From Deltaproteobacteria bacterium (GTDB lineage Bacteria > Desulfobacterota > Desulfomonilia > UBA1062), in assembly GCA_023230665.1 (NCBI GenBank), contig JALNWY010000071.1, positions 1-14,011 of the forward strand: a stretch of 14,011 bases of DNA. Reading direction: 5' to 3'. Position numbers and translations under genes: made by a program. Under the pieces are notes generated by a model. That model was not told where the DNA came from and did not search any database. It worked only from the letters and a program-made list of their open reading frames with translations. Positions 1 to 7,092 of this stretch are shown in pieces. Numbering within the stretch: the stretch's first letter is position 1; each line of letters opens with the position of its first letter.

Positions 1-1
1 A

Positions 2-1603
2 GGGCTGGGAGGTGTGTTCGGCGTCTTTGACGATATCACGGATATGAAGAACATCCAGGAGGCCCTGTCCATGCTCAACGATAATCTCGAGCGCATGGTT
101 CAGGACAAGACAGAGGAGCACCGGCAGACTATCGAGGTCCTGGAAAAGGAGAAAGAGACCATCAAGGCCATATTCGACAGCATACCCGTGATGCTCGTTT
201 TTCATGACCCGTTCCGACAGATAAGCATGGCCAACCATGCATTCGAACGGCTCACGGGCCGGCCTCTGGCTGGTGACGGACATCCTGGCCTTCTGGAAAA
301 CTATTTTCCCGACCCGGGATGCCGGCAAGAGGCATGTGACTTCATTATGGCGGCCAGCGGCGAATGGAAGAATTTCGAGATCACCACCCGTTCGGGCGAG
401 TTGCTTACCAGCTCATGGTTGAGCGTGCGCCTCCCGGACGGCCCGCTGGTCGGCGTGGGGGTCGATCTGGGGCTCTGCGCCCAGATGGGCAACGGCCTGG
501 CCAAGTTTGCTGCCGCAGTCGAGCAAGCAGGAGAGGGGATCGCCCTGATCAGCCTCGATGGTACAGTCGAATACATCAACCCGGCCCTTGAGTTCATCAC
601 CGGGTACACACGTCCCGAGGTAGTCGGGCTGAGTGTCTGCAGTTTCACCGACTATTTTGCCGATGAGCAACACGGCGAGGTCTTCGATGCCATCCTCACC
701 CAGCAGAAAACCTGGAGCGGCACCCGAAAGAGGAGGCGGAAAGACGGCGAGCTCTTCAATGCGTGCATCAGTATCTCCCCGATACGCGACGAAACCGGCC
801 GTGTCGTGAACTATGTGTCAATCGTGCGGGACGTCACCCGTGAAGCAGAGATCTTCAAACAGCTCCAACACACCCGCAAAATGGAGGTCCTGGGCGCCCT
901 GGCCGGAGGCATTGCCCACGATCTCAAGAATATCTTCTCGCCGATTCTGCTGGACACCGAAATCCTGATGCAGGACATGGGAGTCCAGCATCCCTTCTAC
1001 CCCGTGCTCGATGAAATTCACAAAGCAACTACCTTGGGGATAGACCTGGTGAATCAGATCCGCACCTTCAGCCACAGCGCGCCCCGCGCAAAGGCGCCGC
1101 TGGATCTGTATCCCCTGGTCAGGAAGTTTCTGTCGTTTCTCAGATCGATCATGTCTCCAATGGTCGACATTGATCACCATCTGTGCCCGAAGGGGGCCGT
1201 GGTCATGGCGGATGCCACGCAGATCCAGCAGGTGCTCATGAACCTCTGCATCAATGCGAGGCATGCCATGCGCAGAAAGGGCGGTCTCCTGACCGTGAGG
1301 CTCGCGAATGTCGACCTGGATGAAAAGGCCGCTGCCCAGGTGTGTCCGGTCCTTGCTCCCGGACCGTATGCGGAAATCGTGGTGGAAGACACGGGCGAGG
1401 GCATGGACGCCGGAATCGTCGAACGTATCTTCGAGCCGTTCTTCACCACCAAGAAACCGGGAGAAGGTTCGGGCATGGGTCTGGCCGTGGTGCACGGCAT
1501 TGTCTGCGATCACGCAGGAGCGGTATCGGTCCGCACCAGGCCGGGCAAAGGCTCGGTGTTCAAGGTGCTGTTGCCTCGGCTCCCGGAGAACGCCCTGATT
1601 TGA
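2..1603 (+). CDS. PAS-containing sensor histidine kinase (5' end missing)
   Basis: The reading frame is open to the left edge. The first visible residues (GVFGVFDDITD) read like the last strand of a PAS domain, so the GTG at 14 is probably not the real start and the gene begins outside the window. Numbering from that GTG, there is a probable coiled coil (about 15-48), a PAS domain (about 48-155), a second PAS domain (about 163-285), and a HisKA dimerisation domain with the phospho-acceptor H302 in GGIAHDLKN. The ATPase domain has the N box (N410 and N414), the G1 motif DTGEGM from D459, the F box FEPFFTTK and the G2 motif GEGSGMGL (483-490). All catalytic motifs are intact. It should autophosphorylate on H302 and pass phosphate to a response regulator. 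No receiver domain is fused at the C terminus and no regulator gene lies next to it. No membrane segment is visible in this part, so it may be a cytosolic sensor, but the missing N terminus could change that. The signal sensed is unknown. Confidence 0.93.
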   Translation, partial: GLGGVFGVFDDITDMKNIQEALSMLNDNLERMVQDKTEEHRQTIEVLEKEKETIKAIFDSIPVMLVFHDPFRQISMANHAFERLTGRPLAGDGHPGLLENYFPDPGCRQEACDFIMAASGEWKNFEITTRSGELLTSSWLSVRLPDGPLVGVGVDLGLCAQMGNGLAKFAAAVEQAGEGIALISLDGTVEYINPALEFITGYTRPEVVGLSVCSFTDYFADEQHGEVFDAILTQQKTWSGTRKRRRKDGELFNACISISPIRDETGRVVNYVSIVRDVTREAEIFKQLQHTRKMEVLGALAGGIAHDLKNIFSPILLDTEILMQDMGVQHPFYPVLDEIHKATTLGIDLVNQIRTFSHSAPRAKAPLDLYPLVRKFLSFLRSIMSPMVDIDHHLCPKGAVVMADATQIQQVLMNLCINARHAMRRKGGLLTVRLANVDLDEKAAAQVCPVLAPGPYAEIVVEDTGEGMDAGIVERIFEPFFTTKKPGEGSGMGLAVVHGIVCDHAGAVSVRTRPGKGSVFKVLLPRLPENALI

Positions 1604-1632
1604 AAAAACCCGGCAAGAGATGAGCGCCTGAG

Positions 1633-1722
1633 CGTCCCGGAAAAGGAACGGGACCGGGCTCGGGGTTATTGCCCATGCCCGGCCCCGCATATGAAAAGGG
1701 GTTGTCGTATGCGTGCCTTTTT
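1633..1722. terminator. possible terminator region between convergent genes
   Basis: The 126-base gap between the kinase stop and the htrA stop holds three weak dyads: GTCCCG/CGGGAC (1634-1639 with 1649-1654), CCGGGC/GCCCGG (1654-1659 with 1677-1682), and AAAAGG/CCTTTT (1694-1699 with 1716-1721). The last is flanked by T-rich sequence on either strand and could act in both directions. The stems are short and the loops large, so assignment as a terminator is tentative and rests mainly on position between converging genes. Confidence 0.25.
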
Positions 1723-1729
1723 AAGTGAC

Positions 1730-3202
1730 CTACTTTCCGGGATCGATCGCCACGAAATGTGATCCCCGGTTGTCTTTGATAAAGAGGAGGACCGGCTTCT
1801 TCCCGCCCTTTTTCAAGGCGTCCTCGAACTCCTTGACGTTCTTGACAGGCTTGCGGTCGATCTCCTTGATGAGCATCCCGGGCCTGATGCCTGTACGGGC
1901 GGCTAAAGAGCCCTGATCGACCCCGGTGACCACGACCCCGCTCTCGTTTTCAAAGCCGTACTGCTTTGCGAGGTCATTGTTCAGGGTCGCAACGCTCATG
2001 CCCAGATTGCTCAGGTCTTCTGATCGCGATGAGGTGAGCATGTCTTCCGACATCTTCTCTACCTTGACGTTCAGGGTCATTTTCTTGCCGTCGCGGATCA
2101 CGCCGACTTTTATCGCAGTGCCGGGCACGGTCATGGCCACTTCGTTGCGCAGGCTTGCCGATGTATCGACCGGTTTGCCGTCCAGGCTCACGATCACATC
2201 GCCCTGCTTCATGCCGGCCTTCTCCGCAGGCGTGTCAGGCATGACCTGAGAGACGAGCACCCCCCTGGTGTCATTCAGGCCGAACGACTTTGCCAGTTCT
2301 GCGGTGAGGTCCTGGATGGTCACGCCCAGATACCCGCGGGTGACGTTTCCGTGTTCGATGAGCTGCGTATAGATATTCTTTGCCATGTTGACAGGGATGG
2401 CGAATCCGATGCCCATATATCCCCCGCCGTTGCGGCTGTAGATGGCCGTGTTGATGCCCACCACCTTACCTAGAAGGTCGATGAGAGGCCCGCCTGAGTT
2501 GCCCGGATTGATGGCGGCGTCGGTCTGGATGAAGTCTTCATAGTCCGTGATTCCCACGCTGCTGCGTCCCTTGGCGCTCACGATGCCTGCGGTGAGCGTG
2601 TGCGAGAGACCGAAGGGGTTGCCCAGCGCCAGGACCCATTCACCCACCTCGATCCGGTCGGAATCTCCCAGGGAAAGGACCGGCAGACTTTCGGCATCGA
2701 TCTTGATCACCGCCACATCGGTGGGAGGGTCTGTGCCCACGGTCTTTGCCGTGAATTCGCGGCCGTCGAGGAGTTTTACCGTCACCCTGTCAGCATCGCC
2801 CACCACGTGGTTGTTCGTGAGGATATATCCGTCTTGGGTGATGATGAATCCCGAGCCCTGGCTCTGTACCTGTCGCTTCTGCTGCTGGGGAAACTGGGGA
2901 AATCCGGGCCCTGGCTCGCCGAAAAAGCGCTTCAAAAAATCGTCTTCAAAGGGCGAGCGGTATCTGAAAAACTGACCCTGGCTCACGGTCTTCTCGACCC
3001 TGATGAAAACGACTGCAGGCGAGGCGTTCTTCGCAACCGAGGCAAAGGCCTTGCCCGTCTCTTTCAGATTTTCCAGAGCCTTGTCCTGGGCATGTGTCAC
3101 ATCGGGCATGCCCAGGATAATCATGGCGATAAAGAACCATGCTACTCCAAGCACATGGAGAAGCGTGATGCGGTGTTCCTTTCTGCGTGCAGACTTACTC
3201 AT
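1730..3202 (-). CDS. Do/DegP-like periplasmic serine endoprotease HtrA
   Basis: 490 residues. The N terminus has a basic region (KSARRKEHR), a hydrophobic segment (about 12-31) and a plausible signal-peptidase site after THA (residue 38), so the protein is exported. The trypsin-like domain (about 50-285) carries the full triad: H132 in TNNHVV, D162 in TDVAVIK and S236 in GNSGGP. Two PDZ domains follow (about 291-385 and 399-480). This is the usual length and order for the DegP/DegQ/MucD group, which degrades or refolds misfolded envelope proteins. A Q/P/F-rich stretch near residues 97-112 corresponds to the variable LA-loop region. The ATG at 3202 was chosen because AGGAGGG (3209-3215) sits at good spacing and the signal peptide starts there. 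An ATG four bases upstream is out of frame. The gene stands alone on its strand, with a terminator-like hairpin behind the upstream GGDEF gene and its own sigma-54-type promoter. I did not choose between degP, degQ and mucD. Confidence 0.96.
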   Translation of the reverse strand: MSKSARRKEHRITLLHVLGVAWFFIAMIILGMPDVTHAQDKALENLKETGKAFASVAKNASPAVVFIRVEKTVSQGQFFRYRSPFEDDFLKRFFGEPGPGFPQFPQQQKRQVQSQGSGFIITQDGYILTNNHVVGDADRVTVKLLDGREFTAKTVGTDPPTDVAVIKIDAESLPVLSLGDSDRIEVGEWVLALGNPFGLSHTLTAGIVSAKGRSSVGITDYEDFIQTDAAINPGNSGGPLIDLLGKVVGINTAIYSRNGGGYMGIGFAIPVNMAKNIYTQLIEHGNVTRGYLGVTIQDLTAELAKSFGLNDTRGVLVSQVMPDTPAEKAGMKQGDVIVSLDGKPVDTSASLRNEVAMTVPGTAIKVGVIRDGKKMTLNVKVEKMSEDMLTSSRSEDLSNLGMSVATLNNDLAKQYGFENESGVVVTGVDQGSLAARTGIRPGMLIKEIDRKPVKNVKEFEDALKKGGKKPVLLFIKDNRGSHFVAIDPGK

Positions 3203-3256
3203 TCATGACCCTCCTGATGAAATCTCGTTTCTTCTGTATTGTTCAATATGATGAAG

Positions 3257-3271
3257 GCAAAACCAGTGCCA
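3257..3271 (-). promoter_or_regulatory. sigma-54 (RpoN) promoter of htrA
   Basis: On the minus strand the sequence reads TGGCAC-N5-TTGC, with the -24 GG and the -12 GC exactly ten bases apart. This matches the known consensus TGGCACG-N4-TTGC at all fixed positions except the G after TGGCAC. Transcription would start near 3246, giving a leader of roughly 40 bases before the htrA ATG at 3202, which is preceded by a good ribosome site. No activator-binding site was identified. Confidence 0.7.
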
Positions 3272-3315
3272 TTTATAACTCATTGATAATAAGTGATATA
3301 ACTGGGACGGGCACG

Positions 3316-3374
3316 AAAAAACTGTATACAGGTGTATGGATAATTAACACCTGTGTATATATAACATACAGTTT
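3316..3374 (-). terminator. nested hairpin with T-tract after the GGDEF gene
   Basis: Five bases past the GGDEF stop, minus-strand RNA can form an outer stem AAACTGTA/TACAGTTT (3367-3374 with 3319-3326) and an inner stem ACAGGTGT/ACACCTGT (3347-3354 with 3328-3335) around an 11-base loop. Six Ts follow (3321 down to 3316). This fits an intrinsic terminator, although the two stems are separated by a 12-base bulge on one side. The same DNA includes a perfect ten-base palindrome, CTGTATACAG (3322-3331), so a protein-binding site is an alternative. Confidence 0.6.
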
Positions 3375-3378
3375 CCCG

Positions 3379-4440
3379 TTATCCCTGTTTTTGTGCTGCC
3401 ACGTATGATTCCTTCAGGCTCGCCTCGCTGGTGACCCTGCACCTGCCGTTTGTCTTGGAAAGATACAGTGCCTCGTCAGCACGGTGTATGAACGAATCCA
3501 GCGTTTCTCCCGGGCGGTATTCCGACACGCCCAGCGAGATGAATACCTGTCCGATGGTCTGGCCGGTGTCTTTGCGCTTCCAGTTCATGTTCTTGAAGTA
3601 TGTGCAGATGTGCTCGGCCAGAATAGCGGCCCCGTTGAGCGGTGTGTCCGGGAGCAGAACCACGAATTCCTCGCCTCCGAACCGCACGACCATGTCCCTG
3701 CCCTTTACGCACTCTTTGATCATAGACGCTGCGATCTTGAGCACCCGGTCTCCCACGATATGGCCATGGGTATCGTTTATCCGCTTGAAGTGATCGATAT
3801 CAATGATGATCAGGGAAAGAGGCATATGATCGCGAATGGCCAGTTCGCACTCCTGCTTGAACTGTCTGACAAGGAACCGCCGGTTTTTCAGGCCGGTGAG
3901 CATGTCGGTGTCGGCCTCCTCCTTGATCCTATCAAGATCCTTGCGAAGGCTCTCGATCTCCCGGGTGGACAAAACGATGCGATTTTTGAGCATCCGGCCC
4001 GAGCGTCTGACGGCACTGCTTTCTGAGAGGATATCTTCAACGATGGCCTGCACGCTCTCGGTGTCGAGGTCTTCCTTGAGCCGCTGGGAATAGATCCGGA
4101 TCATGGTGGTGAAACGGGTCATCCTGCTGCCCGAGTCGGTGATGTGCTCGAGCAGGGTGTCCAGCACGGCCCGCAGGTCTTGTCGTATCTTTTGGATGAT
4201 GATTTTGTGCTCGCTGGCGATGTATTTCTCATACAGGGTCTTGTTGAGCTCGGGCGTGATGGATGTGGACTGCGAGAGCGCCCAGTCGATGACGAGGCTG
4301 AGCTGCTGGTTTCTGCCCGATACATACTCGTACCACACAGAGTAGTTGGCAGGATCCACCGGAATCTGGTGCCTGCCCATGTGATCCAGGGCAAGACGAA
4401 GGTATTCGCTCGATTTTTCGAGACTGTCCGTATACTGCAT
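3379..4440 (-). CDS. GGDEF diguanylate cyclase
   Basis: 353 residues. The C-terminal GGDEF domain (about 172-338) makes cyclic di-GMP from two GTP. It has the DTDMLTGLKNRRF entry motif (177-189), the metal-binding segment DIDHFKRIND (214-223) and an intact active-site GGEEF (255-259). The N-terminal part (1-170) is mostly helical and begins with a motif around NYSVWYEYVSGRN, which I associate with a recurring N-terminal region of bacterial GGDEF proteins of unknown signal. A likely coiled coil (about 155-175) joins the two. No membrane helix is seen, so it is probably cytosolic. The allosteric inhibition site, normally RxxD five residues before the GGEEF, reads KGRD (246-249), so product inhibition may be weakened. 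The start is supported by GAGGTGA just upstream of the ATG at 4440. There is no EAL domain. Confidence 0.95.
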   Translation of the reverse strand: MQYTDSLEKSSEYLRLALDHMGRHQIPVDPANYSVWYEYVSGRNQQLSLVIDWALSQSTSITPELNKTLYEKYIASEHKIIIQKIRQDLRAVLDTLLEHITDSGSRMTRFTTMIRIYSQRLKEDLDTESVQAIVEDILSESSAVRRSGRMLKNRIVLSTREIESLRKDLDRIKEEADTDMLTGLKNRRFLVRQFKQECELAIRDHMPLSLIIIDIDHFKRINDTHGHIVGDRVLKIAASMIKECVKGRDMVVRFGGEEFVVLLPDTPLNGAAILAEHICTYFKNMNWKRKDTGQTIGQVFISLGVSEYRPGETLDSFIHRADEALYLSKTNGRCRVTSEASLKESYVAAQKQG

Positions 4441-4485
4441 CTTCTCACCTCATTTCATCTTTCACGATACGAAAATGATTGAAAC

Positions 4486-4509
4486 ATTATCGACACCCTC
4501 AGGGATAAT
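4486..4509. repeat. ATTATC/GATAAT dyad upstream of the GGDEF gene
   Basis: A perfect six-base inverted repeat with a 12-base spacer lies 46-69 bases upstream of the GGDEF start codon, where a transcription-factor operator would be expected. The GATAAT arm on the minus strand also resembles a -10 element. It is short and could be chance. Confidence 0.25.
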
Positions 4510-4650
4510 CTTGAAGGTTTTGTTCACTACTGCACAGCTGTTACACAAAGAGCATAACAACCGTCGCCCACCGGCCTCATGAGAGAGGCTGCTGTGGCTC
4601 CCAGCGCTCGCATGGCCGGACCTGCGAGCCATTCAACATCTTGTTTCTAC

Positions 4651-4680
4651 TTGACATGTATCATCCGTTGTTACTAAACT
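4651..4680 (+). promoter_or_regulatory. sigma-70-like promoter facing cfa
   Basis: A perfect -35 box, TTGACA (4651-4656), is followed after 18 bases by TAAACT (4675-4680), which matches four of six -10 positions. A transcript from here would begin near 4687, about 380 bases before the cfa start codon, so it would have a long leader or be a separate small RNA. No coding frame with a ribosome site is seen directly downstream. Confidence 0.35.
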
Positions 4681-4780
4681 TACCGGCATCCATTGTGTGC
4701 TGAAGGGATGTGCTCGGGGTTTGGAAGGGCATGCGGCACAACGGCGCACGCAAAAACGACATCAGGGGAAGTATCCGGAA

Positions 4781-4815
4781 ACAGGCCTTAAGAAAAGTGA
4801 TTCCCAAAGGCCTGT
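4781..4815. repeat. nine-base inverted repeat ACAGGCCTT/AAGGCCTGT
   Basis: Perfect arms at 4781-4789 and 4807-4815 flank a 17-base spacer. The RNA would form a GC-rich hairpin on either strand. No real T-tract follows on either side, so it is not a standard intrinsic terminator. It lies about 100 bases downstream of the TTGACA promoter at 4651-4680. Confidence 0.45.
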
Positions 4816-4965
4816 CTCAAATGTGAGCATCGAAAGGAACGCATGAAACCATGCATATCCACGAAAAATCCTGTCCGGGACCCATACCTCCGTCATAATT
4901 GATCCGGACCCGGAACCAGCCGGTAAGAGAAAAAACCACCCTCTCCCGGACAATGCGTCGGCGGT

Positions 4966-4993
4966 TTGTCTGTAGACGAGGTCGGCTTATATC
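4966..4993 (+). promoter_or_regulatory. possible proximal promoter of cfa
   Basis: TTGTCT (4966-4971) and TATATC (4988-4993) are spaced 16 bases apart, about 70 bases before the cfa ATG. Each box is only a partial match to the sigma-70 consensus, so this is a tentative call based on position. Confidence 0.3.
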
Positions 4994-5066
4994 TAAAGTC
5001 ATACTCTCCTTTGATGTCGAAGAAGACTGCATGATCCAACAAACGACCAGAATCACAGGAGATATC

Positions 5067-6185
5067 ATGTCACACAACAAAATGCAGAACAGGGCAGAGC
5101 AATTGCTTCACGAGGCAGATATCACCATCGGCGGGAACCGTCCCTGGGATATCCGGATCCATAACGACGACCTGTACGAACGCGCCTTAAGCGGGGGATC
5201 TCTCGCCTTCGGAGAGTCCTACATGGACGGGTGGTGGGACTGTGAGTGTCTTGACGAGTTCTTTTTCAAGATCTTCACCGCCGGTCTCAACACCCGGGTG
5301 TTGACGGTCGTGGACCTGGTTCACTTGCTGAAGAATCGGGTAGTGAACCTTCAGAAGAAATCGAGGGCCTACGAGATCGGAAAGCGTCACTACGACATCG
5401 GCAACGAACTCTACGAGGCAATGCTTGACAAGCGCATGATCTATAGCTGCGGGTACTGGAGAGAGGCAAAGGACCTGGATGACGCACAGGAGGCCAAGCT
5501 CAATCTCGTCTGCCGCAAGCTCGGGCTGGCCCCGGGCATGCGCGTACTCGACATCGGATGCGGGTGGGGAGGCATGGCGAAATTCGCCGCAGAACATTAT
5601 GGGGTCGAGGCTGTGGGCATAACGATCTCCCGCGAGCAGGCAGGGTATGCCCAGAACCTGTGCAGGGGGCTGCCGGTTGATATCCGCCTGCAGGACTATC
5701 GCGATCTGGACGAGTCATTCGACCGGGTGATCTCGATCGGCATGTTCGAACACGTGGGATGCAAGAACTACCGGTCTTTCATGAAAGTAGTCAGAAAGGC
5801 TCTGAAACCCGGTGGGCTCTTTCTGCTCCAGACGATCGGGAGAAACAGCCCGGTCAGGAGCGGTGATCCCTGGATCGAACGCTATATCTTCCCCAATTCG
5901 ATGCTCCCGTGCCTCAGCCAGACCTCCCGCGCCTTCGAAGGCCTGTTCGTCCTGGAGGACCTGCACAATCTCAGTTCGGATTATGATAAGACTCTGATGC
6001 AGTGGTTCAACCGATTCCAGATGAGCTGGGAGACCCTGAAAGAGCACTACGACGAACGGTTCCGGCGCATGTGGAGCTATTATCTCATGGCGTCCGCAGG
6101 CGGTTTCCGGGCGCGAAAAAATCAGTTGTGGCAGTTCGTGCTCTCACCGGGAGGGGTAGCGGGCGGATACGAGTCGTTGCGTTGA
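5067..6185 (+). CDS. cfa: cyclopropane-fatty-acyl-phospholipid synthase
   Basis: 372 residues, close to E. coli Cfa (382), and collinear with it from memory over almost the whole length. The enzyme transfers a methylene from S-adenosylmethionine to the double bond of unsaturated acyl chains in membrane phospholipids, usually on entry to stationary phase or under stress. Visible family features are the N-terminal lipid-binding part with GESYMDGWW (49-57), YSCGYW with C128 matching catalytic C139 of E. coli, the SAM-binding motif VLDIGCGWGG (160-169), GMFEHVG with E228, H300 in DLHN, and a C-terminal GGFRARKNQLWQ. A longer frame starts at 4899, but the ATG at 5067 is preferred. It has AGGAG (5057-5061) five bases upstream, and alignment to E. 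coli Cfa begins there, whereas the extra 56 residues are arginine-rich and unlike the family. The gene converges on the DMT transporter gene with only 31 bases between the stops. Confidence 0.96.
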   Translation: MSHNKMQNRAEQLLHEADITIGGNRPWDIRIHNDDLYERALSGGSLAFGESYMDGWWDCECLDEFFFKIFTAGLNTRVLTVVDLVHLLKNRVVNLQKKSRAYEIGKRHYDIGNELYEAMLDKRMIYSCGYWREAKDLDDAQEAKLNLVCRKLGLAPGMRVLDIGCGWGGMAKFAAEHYGVEAVGITISREQAGYAQNLCRGLPVDIRLQDYRDLDESFDRVISIGMFEHVGCKNYRSFMKVVRKALKPGGLFLLQTIGRNSPVRSGDPWIERYIFPNSMLPCLSQTSRAFEGLFVLEDLHNLSSDYDKTLMQWFNRFQMSWETLKEHYDERFRRMWSYYLMASAGGFRARKNQLWQFVLSPGGVAGGYESLR

Positions 6186-6216
6186 ATGGAGCAGGGACCG
6201 GTGCTGGCTCGCCGAT

Positions 6217-7083
6217 CTACCCGTACCATCCGATGATCAGCACCCCTACCATCATGATCAAAGCGCCGGCAAGACGCTCGGTGATCTTTGCCTCCCGGAA
6301 GAGCCATGCGCCGTAGAGTACGCCAAAGAGCAAGCTCGTGCGTTTGACGGCGATCATATAGGCTGCTTCCACCAGAGAGATGGCGAGCATGTGCGAGATG
6401 ACCATTATGGCCATGAACGTCCCGACCATCAGGCCTGCCCTGGGATTCTTGAGCAGGTTTTCAGCGCGGGCGTTTTTCGCCAGGGGCAGGAAGGAGAGCA
6501 TGAGCAGGGCGAGAACCATATAGTAGCTCACCCCGAAAAAGTAGGGGTTGGAGTGCAGCACCGCAAGCTTGCCCAGGGTGGAGGTGATGGAATAGATGAA
6601 TGAAACCAGCAGCATGAGCACTGAGCCGGGCTCGCGGAATATGGCCCGAAAGGGCTCCAGGACTCCGGTCCTGGCCTGGGAGAGGTTGAGAGAGTAGGCG
6701 CCTGCAACGATGCAGAGGATGCCCGCAATGCCCAGGCCCGTCACGGTCTCCCCCAGGATGAGCCTTCCGGTCAGGATGATGAAGACAGGGGTGAAGGCCA
6801 GAAAGGGAAGGGTGAGCGAGAGCGGTGATATCTTGATGGCCCGCATATAGCAGAGAAAGGCGAGAACCTCCAGGGGAAGGGCTGCCCCGAAAGCCAGGAA
6901 AAAGGTGCGGTCAAGGCAGGGCCAGGGGATGAAGAAAAGCGCGATCACCAGCCAGGGAAGAGTGTAGGTCAGCCGGGTGATCCCCATCTCGTAGGCGCTC
7001 AGGCGGCTGAAGTGCTTCTTTGTCAGGGCGTCGGCGGTCGCCAGGCTGAAGGCGGCCAGGACCGCGAGGAAGAGCCAGTCCAC
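6217..7083 (-). CDS. EamA/DMT-superfamily inner-membrane transporter
   Basis: 288 residues with about ten hydrophobic helices, arranged as two five-helix EamA repeats (about 1-137 and 150-285). The repeats join near a short hydrophilic stretch (SLNLSQARTGV, about 131-141). This is typical length and layout for drug/metabolite transporters, which export or import amino acids, amines, nucleosides or other small molecules. The substrate cannot be read from the sequence. The start is GTG at 7083, chosen because the first helix begins there, and a weak GAGG overlaps the stop codon of the upstream hotdog gene. Only nine bases separate the two genes, so translational coupling is likely. Being last in the acyl-CoA ligase/hotdog operon, it may move a product or precursor of that pathway, but this is inference. 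Confidence 0.9.
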   Translation of the reverse strand: MDWLFLAVLAAFSLATADALTKKHFSRLSAYEMGITRLTYTLPWLVIALFFIPWPCLDRTFFLAFGAALPLEVLAFLCYMRAIKISPLSLTLPFLAFTPVFIILTGRLILGETVTGLGIAGILCIVAGAYSLNLSQARTGVLEPFRAIFREPGSVLMLLVSFIYSITSTLGKLAVLHSNPYFFGVSYYMVLALLMLSFLPLAKNARAENLLKNPRAGLMVGTFMAIMVISHMLAISLVEAAYMIAVKRTSLLFGVLYGAWLFREAKITERLAGALIMMVGVLIIGWYG

Positions 7084-7092
7084 CTTAAGGCC

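Larger units (their letters stand above)
4441..5066. other. long gene-free region between dgc and cfa
   Basis: These 626 bases separate two divergent genes. I see no convincing protein gene here: the short open frames lack ribosome sites and family-like composition. The frame upstream of the chosen cfa start (from 4899) is open, but it does not resemble the N terminus of Cfa. The region holds an ATTATC/GATAAT dyad (4486-4491 with 4504-4509), a TTGACA-type promoter (4651-4680), an ACAGGCCTT/AAGGCCTGT inverted repeat (4781-4789 with 4807-4815) and a second promoter-like pair nearer cfa (4966-4993). It is long enough for a small RNA or an extended 5' leader, but I recognise no known RNA family. 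Confidence 0.5.

Noticed and set aside
818..1690. Minus-strand open frame of 290 codons opposite the histidine kinase
   Set aside because: It lies wholly against a kinase frame with all catalytic motifs, and its product is histidine/arginine-rich with no recognisable domain.
4762..4953. Minus-strand frame of 63 codons in the dgc-cfa gap
   Set aside because: No ribosome site, no family resemblance, and composition gives no sign of coding.
4899..5066. An N-terminal extension of 56 residues on Cfa, from an in-frame ATG at 4899
   Set aside because: The extension is arginine-rich and unlike Cfa proteins, has no ribosome site, and the ATG at 5067 has AGGAG at five bases and matches the family start.
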